Assembly (NCBI GenBank): GCA_003150225.1
Contig: QAND01000019.1
Coordinates: forward strand, 1 to 24,621
Direction: 5' to 3'
DNA length: 24,621 nt
Origin: Bacillota bacterium
Lineage (GTDB): Bacteria; Bacillota; Clostridia; Christensenellales; QAND01
Positions 7,883 through 15,633 of this stretch are shown piece by piece (position 1 is the first letter of the stretch; every line of letters begins with the position of its first letter). The notes beneath the pieces are model-generated. The model saw only the letters and a program-made list of their open reading frames with translations. It made no database searches and had not been told where the DNA came from. The translations under genes were made by a program, and so were the position numbers.

Positions 7883-8047
7883 AGACCCTTTGGTGCCCGG
7901 CCCTGCCGGGATAATAGGGAAGACGGTGCAAGGCCGTCGCAGCCCCCGCTACCGTATGGTGGAGGGATTGCCAAAGCGCCACTGGAGCCAAGCTCTGGGA
8001 AGGCGGCAGTCCCTTTGAAGCCGAGCCGGTAAACCTGCCAAGGGTCT
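7883..8047 (+). promoter_or_regulatory. Cobalamin (AdoCbl) riboswitch
   Basis: The aptamer is closed by P1 (AGACCCTT 7883-7890 with AAGGGTCT 8040-8047). Inside are the family blocks GGTGCC, GGGAAGACGGTGCAAGGCC, CGCAGCCCCCGCTACCGTA, the B12 box GCCACTG (7978-7984), CTGGGAAGG and GAGCCGGTAAACCTGCC. It precedes btuFCD, so vitamin B12 represses its own uptake genes. Confidence 0.95.
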
Positions 8048-8054
8048 GGTCTAA

Positions 8055-8130
8055 TTTCTTCGGAGGGAAGAAATGGCTGCCGGAATCCGGCGCGTACTGG
8101 CCCTTTCTTCGGAAAGGGCTCTTCTTTTCC
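8055..8130 (+). terminator. Riboswitch expression platform with intrinsic terminator
   Basis: Terminator: GCCCTTTC (8100-8107), UUCG loop, GAAAGGGC (8112-8119), then UCUUCUUUUCC. Upstream lies a competing hairpin, TTTCTTC (8055-8061) with GAAGAAA (8067-8073). Because TTTCTTCGGA occurs twice (8055-8064 and 8104-8113), GAAGAAA can pair with either copy. Pairing with the second breaks the terminator stem. Confidence 0.85.
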
Positions 8131-8153
8131 GTGGGGAAAGCGAGGAGAGGAAT

Positions 8154-9056
8154 ATGAAACAGAACATGAAACGGTTGTCCGTCCTGCTGCTGGCCGTGGC
8201 CCTTATGGCCATGCTGGCCGCCTGTGGAGGAGGAAGCGGACAAGCCGCCGCCGTCACAGACCTTGCGGGCACGGAGATCCCCCTGCCCCAGAAGGTGGAG
8301 CGCATCGTCTCCCTGTCCCCCAGCACCACCGAGATTTTGGCGGAGCTGGGTGCTTTGGACAAGGTGGTGGGAACGGATGCTTACAGCAACTATCCCGAGG
8401 AGGCCAACGCCATCGACAAGATGGGGGACTATAACGGCGTCAACATCGAGCTGGTGGTAGCGGCTGAACCCGACGTGGTGCTGACCGCCGGCAAGCTTCA
8501 GGCGGACGCCATGGAAAAGCTCAGCGAGCTGAACATCCCGGTCATTGCCTGCGAGGCCACCGAGTACGCACAGATCCCAGACTCCATCCGGCTCATCGGC
8601 AAAGTGGTGGATAAGGAGAAGGAAGCCGAGGCCCTCATTCAAGACATCAAAGCGGTGGAGGAGGAGAGCGCCCGCGATGGGGAGCCTTTGAAAGTCTACT
8701 ATGTGATGAGCTATGGGGAGTACGGCAACTGGACCTCCGGCCCCGGCAGCTTCATCAATGAGATGATCAAGATCGCCGGCGGATATCCCATCACTGAGGA
8801 TGCTAATCCCAGCGCCCCTTGGATGGATTACAGTGTGGAAGCGATGGTGGCGGGCGATCCGGACATCATCCTTATGGCGGAAAGCCTGGGCGATCCCTCG
8901 GTATTGTCCAGCACCCCGGGTTATCAGGATATGCGGGCCGTCCAAGAGGGTCGCGTATATACCATTAACGACGACATCATCAGCCGTCCCGGCCCTCGGG
9001 TGCAGGAGGCCATCCGCGCCATTGCCAGCATCCTGGACCAGGCCGGGGAGGAGTAA
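8154..9056 (+). CDS. btuF: Cobalamin-binding lipoprotein BtuF (ABC transporter substrate-binding protein)
   Basis: Lipid-anchored extracellular binding protein of the B12 ABC importer, 300 aa. A lipoprotein signal peptide ends in the lipobox LAAC (Cys24). The mature part is a Peripla_BP_2 (helical-backbone) fold with the family opening ERIVSLSPSTTEILAELGA, then VVGTDAYSNYPEE, and a C-terminal half including GSFINEMIKIAGG and PDIILMAES. The ATG at 8154 has GAGGAGAGG upstream. The longer frame from 8073 would start inside the riboswitch expression platform and is rejected. Fe-siderophore binding proteins share this fold; the cobalamin riboswitch is what fixes the substrate as a corrinoid. First gene of btuFCD, 6 bases from btuC. 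Confidence 0.92.
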   Translation: MKQNMKRLSVLLLAVALMAMLAACGGGSGQAAAVTDLAGTEIPLPQKVERIVSLSPSTTEILAELGALDKVVGTDAYSNYPEEANAIDKMGDYNGVNIELVVAAEPDVVLTAGKLQADAMEKLSELNIPVIACEATEYAQIPDSIRLIGKVVDKEKEAEALIQDIKAVEEESARDGEPLKVYYVMSYGEYGNWTSGPGSFINEMIKIAGGYPITEDANPSAPWMDYSVEAMVAGDPDIILMAESLGDPSVLSSTPGYQDMRAVQEGRVYTINDDIISRPGPRVQEAIRAIASILDQAGEE

Positions 9057-9062
9057 TCTTTC

Positions 9063-10040
9063 ATGAACAAAAAAGCGGCTGTAATCATAGCCGTTTCCCT
9101 GCTGCTGGCCCTATTGGGCGTCGTGCTTTCGGTATCGGTGGGGGCCAGCGGAATGCCTCTTGACCGGGCCTTGAACGGGGTCTTAGGCAGGGGGAGCGCC
9201 GCCGATAACGCCATCATTCAGGGCCTGCGTCTGCCGCGGGCCCTGTTGGCGTATCTGGTGGGCGCCTGCCTAGCGGTGGCGGGCGCCCTTCTGCAGGGGG
9301 TGTTTATCAACCCCATGGCCGACCCACAGATCCTGGGGGTATCGGCTGGAGCGGGTTTGGGCGCCGCGGTGGTGATCGCCTATGGAGCCTTTTTGGGACA
9401 GATCGGCGTGGGAGTGGGCGCCTTTATCGGCGGCATCGTAGCCGTACTCACCATTCTTTTTGTGACGCGTGGAGGGCGCAGCGCCATGTCCCTGATCTTG
9501 AGCGGGCTGGCCCTCACCTCTTTTTTGTCTGCCATCTCCTTTTTCATCATGGTGTTAAACCGCAATAAGATGGACCAGATCATGCTATGGACCATGGGAG
9601 GCTTTACCGCCGTCTCCTGGGAAAAGGTACTGTTCCTGGCTCCCGTGGCCATTCTAGGCTTCTTTATCGCCTTGGCCTTTGCCCGCAATTTAAACCTGAT
9701 CTCCAGCGGCGAGGAGGACGCCTGGCATCTGGGGGTGGATGTGGAACGGGTTCGGAGGAGTCTGCTTTTACTGGTAGCCGCCATGACGGCGGCGGCAGTG
9801 TCGGTCAGCGGTATGATTGGATTTGTAGGGTTGATGGTACCCCATATGGTGCGGATCCTGGCAGGACCGGATCACCGAGGACTGATTCCCTGCAGCTTTT
9901 GCGTGGGCGGGGTGTTTCTGATGCTCACCGATACCCTGGCCCGGGTGCTGGCTGCGCCGCTGGAGATCCCCGTCGGGGTTATAACCGCCCTATTGGGCAC
10001 GCCATTTTTCATCTATCTCATCAAAAGGAGGAGCCTATGA
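9063..10040 (+). CDS. btuC: Cobalamin ABC transporter permease (FecCD family)
   Basis: Membrane permease of 325 aa, a normal FecCD/BtuC length with about ten helices. Family landmarks are LRLPRALLAYLVGACLAVAG, GVFINPMADPQILGVSAGAG, the cytoplasmic loop region LNLISSGEEDAWHLGVDVERV that contacts the ATPase, and GMIGFVGLMVPHMVRILAGPDH near the end. It forms a homodimeric pore for B12 delivered by BtuF. Its TGA stop overlaps the btuD ATG (ATGA at 10037-10040), so the two are translationally coupled. Confidence 0.93.
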   Translation: MNKKAAVIIAVSLLLALLGVVLSVSVGASGMPLDRALNGVLGRGSAADNAIIQGLRLPRALLAYLVGACLAVAGALLQGVFINPMADPQILGVSAGAGLGAAVVIAYGAFLGQIGVGVGAFIGGIVAVLTILFVTRGGRSAMSLILSGLALTSFLSAISFFIMVLNRNKMDQIMLWTMGGFTAVSWEKVLFLAPVAILGFFIALAFARNLNLISSGEEDAWHLGVDVERVRRSLLLLVAAMTAAAVSVSGMIGFVGLMVPHMVRILAGPDHRGLIPCSFCVGGVFLMLTDTLARVLAAPLEIPVGVITALLGTPFFIYLIKRRSL

Positions 10041-10798
10041 TTACCGTGGAAGGCCTGGGCTTTTCCTACGGGGAAAAGCCGGTGTTGGAGGATGTCTCCC
10101 TATGCGCGGAAGGCGGTACGTTTACGGCGGTGATTGGCCCCAACGGTTCGGGCAAGACCACCCTGTTGCGGCTGATTTCCGGCTATCTAAGGCCCCATAA
10201 GGGCCAAATCTGGGCCATGGGACGGGCAGTAGAGGGGATGAGCGTTCGGGACTTGGCCCGTCAGATGGCCTTTGTGCCGGGCACCCTTACCAACCAATTT
10301 GATTTTACCGCCTACGAGACGGTGCTGACCGGCCGGAATCCCTACATTCCGGCGTTTCAAAAGGAGGGGCCGGCGGACCGGGAAAAGGCGCGGGCGGCCA
10401 TGGAACGATTGGAGGTATGGGACCTCAGGGATGCCGTAGCCAGCAACCTATCGGCGGGGGAACGCCAGCGGGTGGCCATTGCCCGGGCGCTCTGCCAGGA
10501 TACCCCTATCCTCTTGATGGACGAACCGGTCTCCAATCTGGATATCCGCCATAAGGGCCGAGCCCTTCAGGTGGCGAAGGATCTGTCCCGGGAAGGGAAA
10601 TGCGTGGTCAGCGTTCTTCATGACATGGATTTGGCGGCGGTGTTTGCCGATGCTGTGATCATCATGAAGGCGGGGCGGGTGTTTGCCGCCGGCCCCACCC
10701 GGGAGGTACTGACGGAGGAGAACATCCAGGCCGCCTTTGAGGTCTCCGCCCAGGTGGAGATGGAGGACGGCGTACCCCGGGTGCTGATTCGATATTAG
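10037..10798 (+). CDS. btuD: Cobalamin ABC transporter ATP-binding protein
   Basis: Cytosolic ATPase of 253 aa that drives BtuC. Walker A is GPNGSGKT (residues 34-41), the signature is LSAGERQR (138-145), Walker B is ILLMDEP (D162, E163), the D-loop is SNLD and the switch His is H195. Oddity: where FecE/BtuD/FhuC-type ATPases usually have VPQ (the Q-loop glutamine), this protein reads FVPGTLTNQ, with Gly at residue 82. The codon is GGC, more than one base from CAA or CAG. The start overlaps the btuC stop with AGGAGGAG just before it. A frame open upstream to 9587 is btuC shadow. Last gene of the riboswitch-controlled operon. Confidence 0.93.
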   Translation: MITVEGLGFSYGEKPVLEDVSLCAEGGTFTAVIGPNGSGKTTLLRLISGYLRPHKGQIWAMGRAVEGMSVRDLARQMAFVPGTLTNQFDFTAYETVLTGRNPYIPAFQKEGPADREKARAAMERLEVWDLRDAVASNLSAGERQRVAIARALCQDTPILLMDEPVSNLDIRHKGRALQVAKDLSREGKCVVSVLHDMDLAAVFADAVIIMKAGRVFAAGPTREVLTEENIQAAFEVSAQVEMEDGVPRVLIRY

Positions 10799-10821
10799 TC
10801 TAGCCTTTCCACAACTGGGTA

Positions 10822-10830
10822 TGCTATGAT
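10822..10830 (+). promoter_or_regulatory. Possible extended -10 promoter of the small lipoprotein gene
   Basis: TGCTATGAT matches an extended -10 element. No convincing -35 box is found at 16-18 bp upstream. It lies 29 bases before the start codon of the next gene. Confidence 0.4.
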
Positions 10831-10858
10831 AAACGGGATAAGGAGGAGGATGGATGTG

Positions 10859-11182
10859 ATGAAAAAAGCGCTGGCGCTGCTGCTGATGCTTTCCACCCTC
10901 ATATTGGCCGCCTGCAGCAATCCCATTGTCGGCAAATGGCAGATGGAGAACGACAGCGGAATGATCTATGAGTTTGAGGCGGGAGGCAACTTTTCCATGT
11001 ATACGCCGGGCAAGGAGGAGTGGGCCATTACCGGCACCTATACCGGCCATGGAGACCAGGTAACCTTGACCATAATGGGTCAGGCAACCACGTTGGATTA
11101 TCGGATTGATGGGGATGTGCTGACCCTCACGGGGAACAATGTGGATGACGTGTTGCGCCGGGTAACCGGGGCGACCCCTTGA
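10859..11182 (+). CDS. Small lipoprotein with a lipocalin-like single domain, function unknown
   Basis: 107-aa predicted lipoprotein. The signal peptide MKKALALLLMLSTLILAAC ends at lipobox Cys19, so it should be membrane-anchored and face outward. The mature part begins GKWQMENDSGMIYEFEAGG and alternates short beta-strand-like segments (ITGTYTGHGDQVTLTI, LDYRIDGDVLTLTG). This is the pattern of small beta-barrel 'GKW' domains such as the DUF5640 group; that family name is my inference. The start at 10859 is chosen because AGGAGGAGG at 10841-10849 fits it; the ATG at 10850 is too close. Role unknown. Confidence 0.8.
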   Translation: MKKALALLLMLSTLILAACSNPIVGKWQMENDSGMIYEFEAGGNFSMYTPGKEEWAITGTYTGHGDQVTLTIMGQATTLDYRIDGDVLTLTGNNVDDVLRRVTGATP

Positions 11183-11207
11183 AAAAGCCGGGGTCCTATG
11201 TTAAAAT
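11179..11207 (+). promoter_or_regulatory. Promoter of the proS T-box leader
   Basis: TTGAAA (11179-11184) and TAAAAT (11202-11207) are 17 bp apart, with TG one base before the -10. The -35 box overlaps the stop codon of the preceding lipoprotein gene. Transcription should start near 11214. Confidence 0.75.
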
Positions 11208-11213
11208 TGCCCC

Positions 11214-11422
11214 ATCTATGACGGGAACCACATTCCAGCAATCGGTTCTAAGCGAGCGGAGGACGGGTGAAAGCTCCGCGAAGCGATTGGGATGGCCCAG
11301 CCCCGAGATACCAGGGAGGCATTCCCTGCGCCTGCCGGCGTTATCGGCCAATGAGATGGCTTTTGCCAAAGTAAGGTGGTACCGCGGTCCTTCCGCCCTT
11401 ACAGGGGGAAGGCCCTTTTTTT
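11214..11422 (+). promoter_or_regulatory. T-box riboswitch leader of proS
   Basis: Starts with the usual TATGACGGGAA stem I base. A stem I arm follows with GCGAGCGGAGGA and GGTGAAAGCTCCGC, and CAATCG / CGATTG pairing encloses it. The diagnostic T-box sequence AAGTAAGGTGGTACCGCGG is at 11369-11387. The terminator is at 11389-11422: CCTTCC-G-CCC against GGG-GGAAGG, then seven T. Uncharged tRNA-Pro should favour the antiterminator and allow proS expression. I could not fix the specifier codon with confidence; CCN candidates lie in 11297-11320. Confidence 0.93.
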
Positions 11423-11453
11423 ATCATCAAAACACGGCTGGAGGATGGAATTC

Positions 11454-12899
11454 ATGGCCAAGAAAAATGAGACCTTTGTACAACACATTACCCCCATGGA
11501 GGAGGATTTCTCCCGGTGGTATACCGACGTGGTGCTTCGTGCGGAGCTTATGGATTACTCCGAGGTACGGGGCTGTATGGTGATCCGCCCCTATGGCTAC
11601 GGCATCTGGGAGCTGATCCAGAAGGAGCTGGATCAGCGTTTTCGGGCTACCGGCCATAAGAACGCCTATTTCCCCATGTTCATTCCCGAAAGCCTTTTGA
11701 AAAAGGAAGCGGAGCATGTGGAGGGGTTCGCTCCCGAAGTAGCCTGGGTGACCAAGGGAGGCAACGAGGAGCTTGCCGAGCCCCTGGTGGTGCGGCCCAC
11801 CAGCGAGACCATCATCTGTAGCATGTACGCTAAATGGATTCAGAGCTACCGGGATCTTCCCATGCTTCTAAACCAGTGGTGCAATGTGGTCCGGTGGGAA
11901 AAATCCACCCGGCCCTTCCTCCGCACCAGCGAGTTTCTCTGGCAGGAGGGCCATACCGTCCACGCCACCTATGAGGAGGCCCAGGAGGAGACCCTTCAGA
12001 TGCTGGGGGTTTACCGGGACTTTGCTTTTAACGTGCTGGCCATTCCGGTGTTGACCGGACGGAAGAGCGAAAATGAGAAGTTCGCAGGAGCGGAGGCCAC
12101 CTATACTATGGAGGCCATCATGCACGATGGGAAAGCCCTCCAGATGGGCACCTCCCATAACCTGGGCCAGCATTTTGCCAAAGTGTTTGACATCCAGTTC
12201 CTGGATCGGGATGGCGTCCAGAAGTACGCCTGGCAGACCAGCTGGGGCGTCAGCACCCGGATGATCGGCGGCCTGATCATGGTTCACGGAGACGAGCGCG
12301 GGCTTCGGCTGCCTCCCAAACTGGCGCCTATCCAGGCCATTGTAATTCCCATTGCCGCCCACAAGCCGGGGGTTACCGAATGTGCCGCCGAGGTGACCCG
12401 CCGCCTGATCGCCGCCGGGATCCGGGCGGAATCCGACGATCGGGATCAGAGCCCCGGCTGGAAGTTCAACGAGTGGGAGCTGCGGGGCGTACCTCTTCGG
12501 GTGGAGATCGGCCCCCGGGATATGGCCCAGGGCCAGCTAACCCTGGTGCGCCGGGATACCCACGAGAAGACCACCATCCCCATGGAGGGGGCCGAGGAAG
12601 CCATTCTGAAGCTGCTGGAGGACATCCATGCCAACATGCTCCGCCAGGCGGGGGAGCGGATGCAAAGCCAGATCACCTCCGTTCAGGATTACGACGCCCT
12701 GGTGGAAGCGGTAAACAAGGGTGGATTCGCCTACGCTCCCTGGTGCCGGGAGGGGGACTGCGAGGAGAAGCTCAAGGCCGATACCGGCATTACCACCCGC
12801 TGTATGCCCTTCGAGGGTCAGGAGGAGGCGGAGGGGAAGGTCTGCGCCGTCTGCGGCCGGCCCGCCAAGGCCATGACGTATTTCGCAAAATCCTATTGA
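11454..12899 (+). CDS. proS: Prolyl-tRNA synthetase, archaeal/eukaryal-type short form
   Basis: Class II aminoacyl-tRNA synthetase of 481 aa that charges tRNA-Pro. It shows VRPTSETIICSMYAKWI, motif 2 around RWEKSTRPFLRTSEFLWQEG, and motif 3 GGLIMVHGDERGLRLPP. An anticodon-binding domain follows (APIQAIVIPIAAHKPG onward). The C-terminal domain has four Cys in a zinc-site layout and ends in Tyr (FAKSY), both typical of the ProS type that lacks the bacterial editing insertion. The ATG at 11454 is chosen because GGAGG at 11440-11444 suits it; the ATG at 11445 is too close and the 11376 frame starts in the T-box. Expression depends on the T-box leader. Confidence 0.95.
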   Translation: MAKKNETFVQHITPMEEDFSRWYTDVVLRAELMDYSEVRGCMVIRPYGYGIWELIQKELDQRFRATGHKNAYFPMFIPESLLKKEAEHVEGFAPEVAWVTKGGNEELAEPLVVRPTSETIICSMYAKWIQSYRDLPMLLNQWCNVVRWEKSTRPFLRTSEFLWQEGHTVHATYEEAQEETLQMLGVYRDFAFNVLAIPVLTGRKSENEKFAGAEATYTMEAIMHDGKALQMGTSHNLGQHFAKVFDIQFLDRDGVQKYAWQTSWGVSTRMIGGLIMVHGDERGLRLPPKLAPIQAIVIPIAAHKPGVTECAAEVTRRLIAAGIRAESDDRDQSPGWKFNEWELRGVPLRVEIGPRDMAQGQLTLVRRDTHEKTTIPMEGAEEAILKLLEDIHANMLRQAGERMQSQITSVQDYDALVEAVNKGGFAYAPWCREGDCEEKLKADTGITTRCMPFEGQEEAEGKVCAVCGRPAKAMTYFAKSY

Positions 12900-12972
12900 G
12901 GAAGGCAGGGGGGATCCCGGCTCGACTTTTGCGGCTGGATTCTTTTGCCCTTGGCTTTTGTTTCTGGATAAC

Positions 12973-13007
12973 AAAAAAAGGACGCTTATGCGCGTCCTTT
13001 TTCTTTT
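12973..13007. terminator. Bidirectional terminator between proS and gerQ
   Basis: GGACGC / GCGTCC with a TTATGC loop, flanked by an A7 tract and a T5-C-T6 tract. Both the plus transcript (proS) and the minus transcript (gerQ, stop at 13020) can end here. Confidence 0.88.
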
Positions 13008-13019
13008 TTGCCAGGGGGA

Positions 13020-13520
13020 TTATCGGCCGGGGTTGAAATCGATGCTCTGGGGATAGACATAGGGGGTGATGGTGGGCGCAGCACTGTCCATGGGCGCGCT
13101 GGCGCCGCCCGGAGCTGCCGCGTTTCCGGTGCTCGGCTGCTGGGGAAACTCGAAGTTTTCGATGGGCCCCCGCTGCTGAAGCTCGGCGGGAACAGGGAAG
13201 GTGACGAATTTCACGGAGAATACGTCGCAGACGATGTATTCCTGGTTGTCGTGGTTATACAGCACAAGGAAGGAGCGCCCTACGTTGTAGATATAGCCTT
13301 CCCGAAGGGTCATGTTCTGGGTGCCGATGAGGAATTCCACCACCACATAGGCGCCTATGTTCTCGGACAGAATCTGCTGCATAGAACCCTGGAAGGCCTC
13401 GGTGTTCATGTCGGTTTCGGGCGGGGTGTTGATGGTGCCATCGGGGCTGGGAATTCCCTGGTTGCGGTGCATGGGCATCCCGCTGTTCTGATTGCCGGGA
13501 TTGTTGGGATAGTAGTTCAT
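13020..13520 (-). CDS. gerQ: Spore coat protein GerQ-like
   Basis: 166-aa protein with a low-complexity Asn/Pro/Gly/Gln-rich N-terminus and a conserved core at about residues 45-110 (MQQILSENIGAYVVVEFLIG ... GYIYNVGRSFLVLYN ... VFSVKFVTF). This resembles B. subtilis GerQ, a coat protein needed to place the germination hydrolase CwlJ in the spore coat. The Pro/Ala-rich tail is longer than in Bacillus. The ATG at 13520 follows AGGAGG. It lies 14 bases downstream of cwlJ on the same strand, and this gene partnership strongly supports the call. Confidence 0.85.
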   Translation of the reverse strand: MNYYPNNPGNQNSGMPMHRNQGIPSPDGTINTPPETDMNTEAFQGSMQQILSENIGAYVVVEFLIGTQNMTLREGYIYNVGRSFLVLYNHDNQEYIVCDVFSVKFVTFPVPAELQQRGPIENFEFPQQPSTGNAAAPGGASAPMDSAAPTITPYVYPQSIDFNPGR

Positions 13521-13534
13521 GAAAAACCTCCTGA

Positions 13535-13969
13535 TTATGTTTGTGCGTAGGCCGCGGTGGGGTTGTAAAAACAATGATCTCCGATGCGAATCACAAAGGA
13601 GCCCACCGCCGACGGGAAATTGGGTCTGCAGTTGGGACTATACGGGTTGAAAAACCAGAGCGCCTGGCCCAAGTTGGTGAGCCGGTTTCCGGCCATTGCC
13701 CAGAGTGCGATGTCATAATGGATCTGGTCTGGGCGCATGTTGTAGATGTTCTGGGGGTTATAGGAACCGCCGATCACCTCCTGTACGCAGGAGAACTGAC
13801 CAGGCTGGTATACCACGTCGCGGATGGTATCCAGGCGGCCGTACTCCCCGTACGATACTTCAACCCGATTCATCACAACGCAGGCCACGGCTTTCATGCC
13901 ATCGTCCCCCTCGCCGCCGGCTTCGCACTGAATTAAGCGGGCGAGGAGATCTACGTTCGAATATGCCAT
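13535..13969 (-). CDS. cwlJ: Spore cortex-lytic hydrolase CwlJ (SleB/CwlJ Hydrolase_2 family)
   Basis: 144-aa single-domain hydrolase that degrades cortex peptidoglycan during spore germination. Family features are LLARLIQCEAGGEGDDGM with the likely catalytic Glu16, AVACVVMNRV, the QFSCV loop, GQALWFFNP and the C-terminal VIRIGDHCFYNP. It has no signal peptide and no peptidoglycan-binding domain, as expected for CwlJ rather than SleB, because CwlJ is placed from the mother cell into the coat. The ATG at 13969 is preceded by GGGAGGT. First gene of the cwlJ-gerQ operon. Confidence 0.9.
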   Translation of the reverse strand: MAYSNVDLLARLIQCEAGGEGDDGMKAVACVVMNRVEVSYGEYGRLDTIRDVVYQPGQFSCVQEVIGGSYNPQNIYNMRPDQIHYDIALWAMAGNRLTNLGQALWFFNPYSPNCRPNFPSAVGSFVIRIGDHCFYNPTAAYAQT

Positions 13970-14045
13970 GCGATTGTTACCTCCCTGTCAAAGTCTTGCG
14001 CAGAAGAGGGCGTATTTGCCCCTTCAGGCGGGATGGAATCAAGGC

Positions 14046-14054
14046 TACTATATC
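14046..14054 (-). promoter_or_regulatory. Possible sporulation-sigma -10 element for cwlJ-gerQ
   Basis: On the minus strand GATATAGTA differs by one base from the sigma-K style CATANNNTA and also resembles a sigma-E -10. It lies about 77 bases upstream of cwlJ. No firm -35 match was seen, so this is a suggestion only. Confidence 0.3.
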
Positions 14055-14102
14055 CTATTGCGCCGGGGAAAAAGTGTGACATCCAATCCAGCTCCGGGGG
14101 CC

Positions 14103-14131
14103 TTGCACTTGGAGCGGGAATTGGGTAGGAT
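14103..14131 (+). promoter_or_regulatory. Possible promoter of the radical SAM gene
   Basis: TTGCAC (14103-14108) and TAGGAT (14126-14131) are 17 bp apart, 33 bases before the start codon. The box matches are weak (3/6 and 4/6), but the spacing is ideal. Confidence 0.4.
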
Positions 14132-14163
14132 AAGGGGAGCGACTAAGATAAAAGGTGAGTAGA

Positions 14164-15330
14164 ATGGAACAACATCCCGTGGATGACCGCATCCATAAGC
14201 TTTATATCGAATCCTCCACCCTCTGTAACCTCAAGTGCACCATGTGCATGCGGAACACCTGGAAGGACGAGGAAATGGGGCATATGGATTTTGACATGTA
14301 TCAGAGGATTATTCGGGAGGTGTCCCGGGAGGACAGCATCGAGACCGTCTTCTTTGGCGGCATCGGAGAGCCCACCTTCCATCCCCAGTTCCTGGAGATG
14401 GTACGCCTTGCAAAGCAGGCGGGCAAACGGGTGGAATGCGTCACCAACGGCACCCTTTTGACGCCGGACGCCATCCGGGAACTCATCGCCGCCGGGCTGG
14501 ATATGGCCTGGATTTCCATCGACGGTCTGGACGAGGATCATTACGAGGCCATCCGCAAGAACGGTAAATTTTCGGTGGTATACAATAACCTCATCGCCAT
14601 GCGGGATCTGCGGATGACGGAATTTGGCAAGCATTTTGGGGTGGGTCTGACGTTTGTGGCCATGCGGGAAAACATCAACGAGCTGCCCAAGCTCGTCAAT
14701 CTGGCGGCCCAGGTTCACGCCAGCGACGTGAAGATCACCAACCTCATCCCCTATACCGAGGAAGCCAGCCAGAGCTCCCTTATCTGGCAGACCGTAAACA
14801 ACAGCAAGTTCAGCGACCGGCTTACCACCACCCCCGATTCCATGGGGGATCCGCCCTGCGCCCACATCGATTTCCCGGTGATGGATATCGACGAGGATAC
14901 CATCGGCCCTCTGGCCTATATGCTCAACAGCCTCAACACCTTTTCCGTCATGGGAGAGCCCCTGCGCCGCCGGACCCGGTACTGTAAGTTTGTCATGGAG
15001 GGCAACGTGTTTGTCCGCTGGGATGGGGAGGTGACCCAATGCATGGGGCTGCTGCACAACACCGAGGCCTATATCTATAAGCAAAACGGCTTTACCCGCC
15101 AGATCAAGGAAAAGAGCTTTGGCAACGCCCATGAGAAGCCCTTGTTGGAGATCTGGAACGGGGAGGAGTTCGCGGCGTTCCGCCAGCGGGTTCGGGATTT
15201 TGATTTTTCCCCCTGTCATATTTGCGGAGGGTGCAGCTATATCTATTCCAACGAGCAGGATTGCTTTTTGAACGACCATCCCACCTGCGGCGCCTGCCTG
15301 TGGGCGCAGGGGTTGGTGCAGTGTCCCTGA
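14164..15330 (+). CDS. Radical SAM/SPASM protein, probable tungsten-cofactor oxidoreductase maturase
   Basis: 388-aa radical SAM enzyme. The 4Fe-4S/SAM site is CNLKCTMC (C21, C25, C28), followed by FFGGIGEPTFHP and VTNGTLL. The C-terminal auxiliary cluster region is Cys-rich, with CGGC, NEQDC and PTCGACLWAQG..QCP. The middle motif FVAMRENINELPKLVNLAAQ, then NLIPYTEE, and the CLWAQG..QCP ending match what I recall of the tungsten-cofactor oxidoreductase radical SAM maturase family (TIGR04317), whose members sit near aldehyde ferredoxin oxidoreductases. An AOR is encoded 2.1 kb downstream, which supports this. The exact reaction is not known to me. The ATG at 14164 follows AAAAGGTGAG; GTG 14155 is the alternative. 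Family call from memory, not a search. Confidence 0.82.
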   Translation: MEQHPVDDRIHKLYIESSTLCNLKCTMCMRNTWKDEEMGHMDFDMYQRIIREVSREDSIETVFFGGIGEPTFHPQFLEMVRLAKQAGKRVECVTNGTLLTPDAIRELIAAGLDMAWISIDGLDEDHYEAIRKNGKFSVVYNNLIAMRDLRMTEFGKHFGVGLTFVAMRENINELPKLVNLAAQVHASDVKITNLIPYTEEASQSSLIWQTVNNSKFSDRLTTTPDSMGDPPCAHIDFPVMDIDEDTIGPLAYMLNSLNTFSVMGEPLRRRTRYCKFVMEGNVFVRWDGEVTQCMGLLHNTEAYIYKQNGFTRQIKEKSFGNAHEKPLLEIWNGEEFAAFRQRVRDFDFSPCHICGGCSYIYSNEQDCFLNDHPTCGACLWAQGLVQCP

Positions 15331-15360
15331 GGCGCCCGAGGAATTTTCAAAAAAAATGAC

Positions 15361-15389
15361 TTTACAATTGCCAAGCTGTGTGATAATAT
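15361..15389 (+). promoter_or_regulatory. Promoter of tRNA-Ala
   Basis: TTTACA (15361-15366) and TAATAT (15384-15389) are 17 bp apart, and an A-rich run lies just upstream. It ends 11 bases before the mature tRNA. Confidence 0.65.
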
Positions 15390-15400
15390 AACCTTCGCAC

Positions 15401-15477
15401 GGGGCATTAGCTCAGTTGGCTAGAGTGCAACACTGGCAGTGTTGAAGTCATCGGTTCGAATCCGATATGCTCCACCA
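15401..15477 (+). tRNA. tRNA-Ala (anticodon GGC)
   Basis: Complete cloverleaf of 77 nt including encoded CCA. The acceptor GGGGCAT pairs with ATGCTCC and contains the G3-U70 wobble that is the alanine identity element. D arm is GCTC/GAGT, anticodon arm CAACA-CTGGCAG-TGTTG with anticodon GGC, T arm ATCGG-TTCGAAT-CCGAT. It has its own promoter and terminator. Confidence 0.97.
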
Positions 15478-15496
15478 GCGGCACGTTGCCGCTTCC

Positions 15497-15533
15497 AAAT
15501 TCGCAAACTGCTTTGGTAGTTTGCGAATTTTTT
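15497..15533 (+). terminator. Intrinsic terminator of tRNA-Ala
   Basis: A 13-bp perfect stem (AAATTCGCAAACT with AGTTTGCGAATTT), an 8-base loop and six T. It sits 20 bases after the tRNA CCA. Confidence 0.92.
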
Positions 15534-15570
15534 ATTGCTCGAAATAAGCGTAAGCTTTTTGCACCAAAAG

Positions 15571-15609
15571 AAAAAGAAATGCCCTACATTTATCCCGGCA
15601 TTTCTTTTT
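15571..15609 (-). terminator. Terminator of the small Cys-rich protein gene
   Basis: AAAAAGAAATGCC (15571-15583) pairs with GGCATTTCTTTTT (15597-15609) across a 13-base loop. The minus-strand gene stops at 15634, 25 bases before it. A- and T-tracts allow function in both directions. Confidence 0.75.
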
Positions 15610-15633
15610 GAGTATCTTAATATTCTGGCATTC

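Noticed and set aside
8073..8153. Longer N-terminus for btuF starting at ATG 8073
   Set aside because: It would be translated across the riboswitch terminator and would bury the lipoprotein signal peptide. ATG 8154 has a good ribosome binding site.
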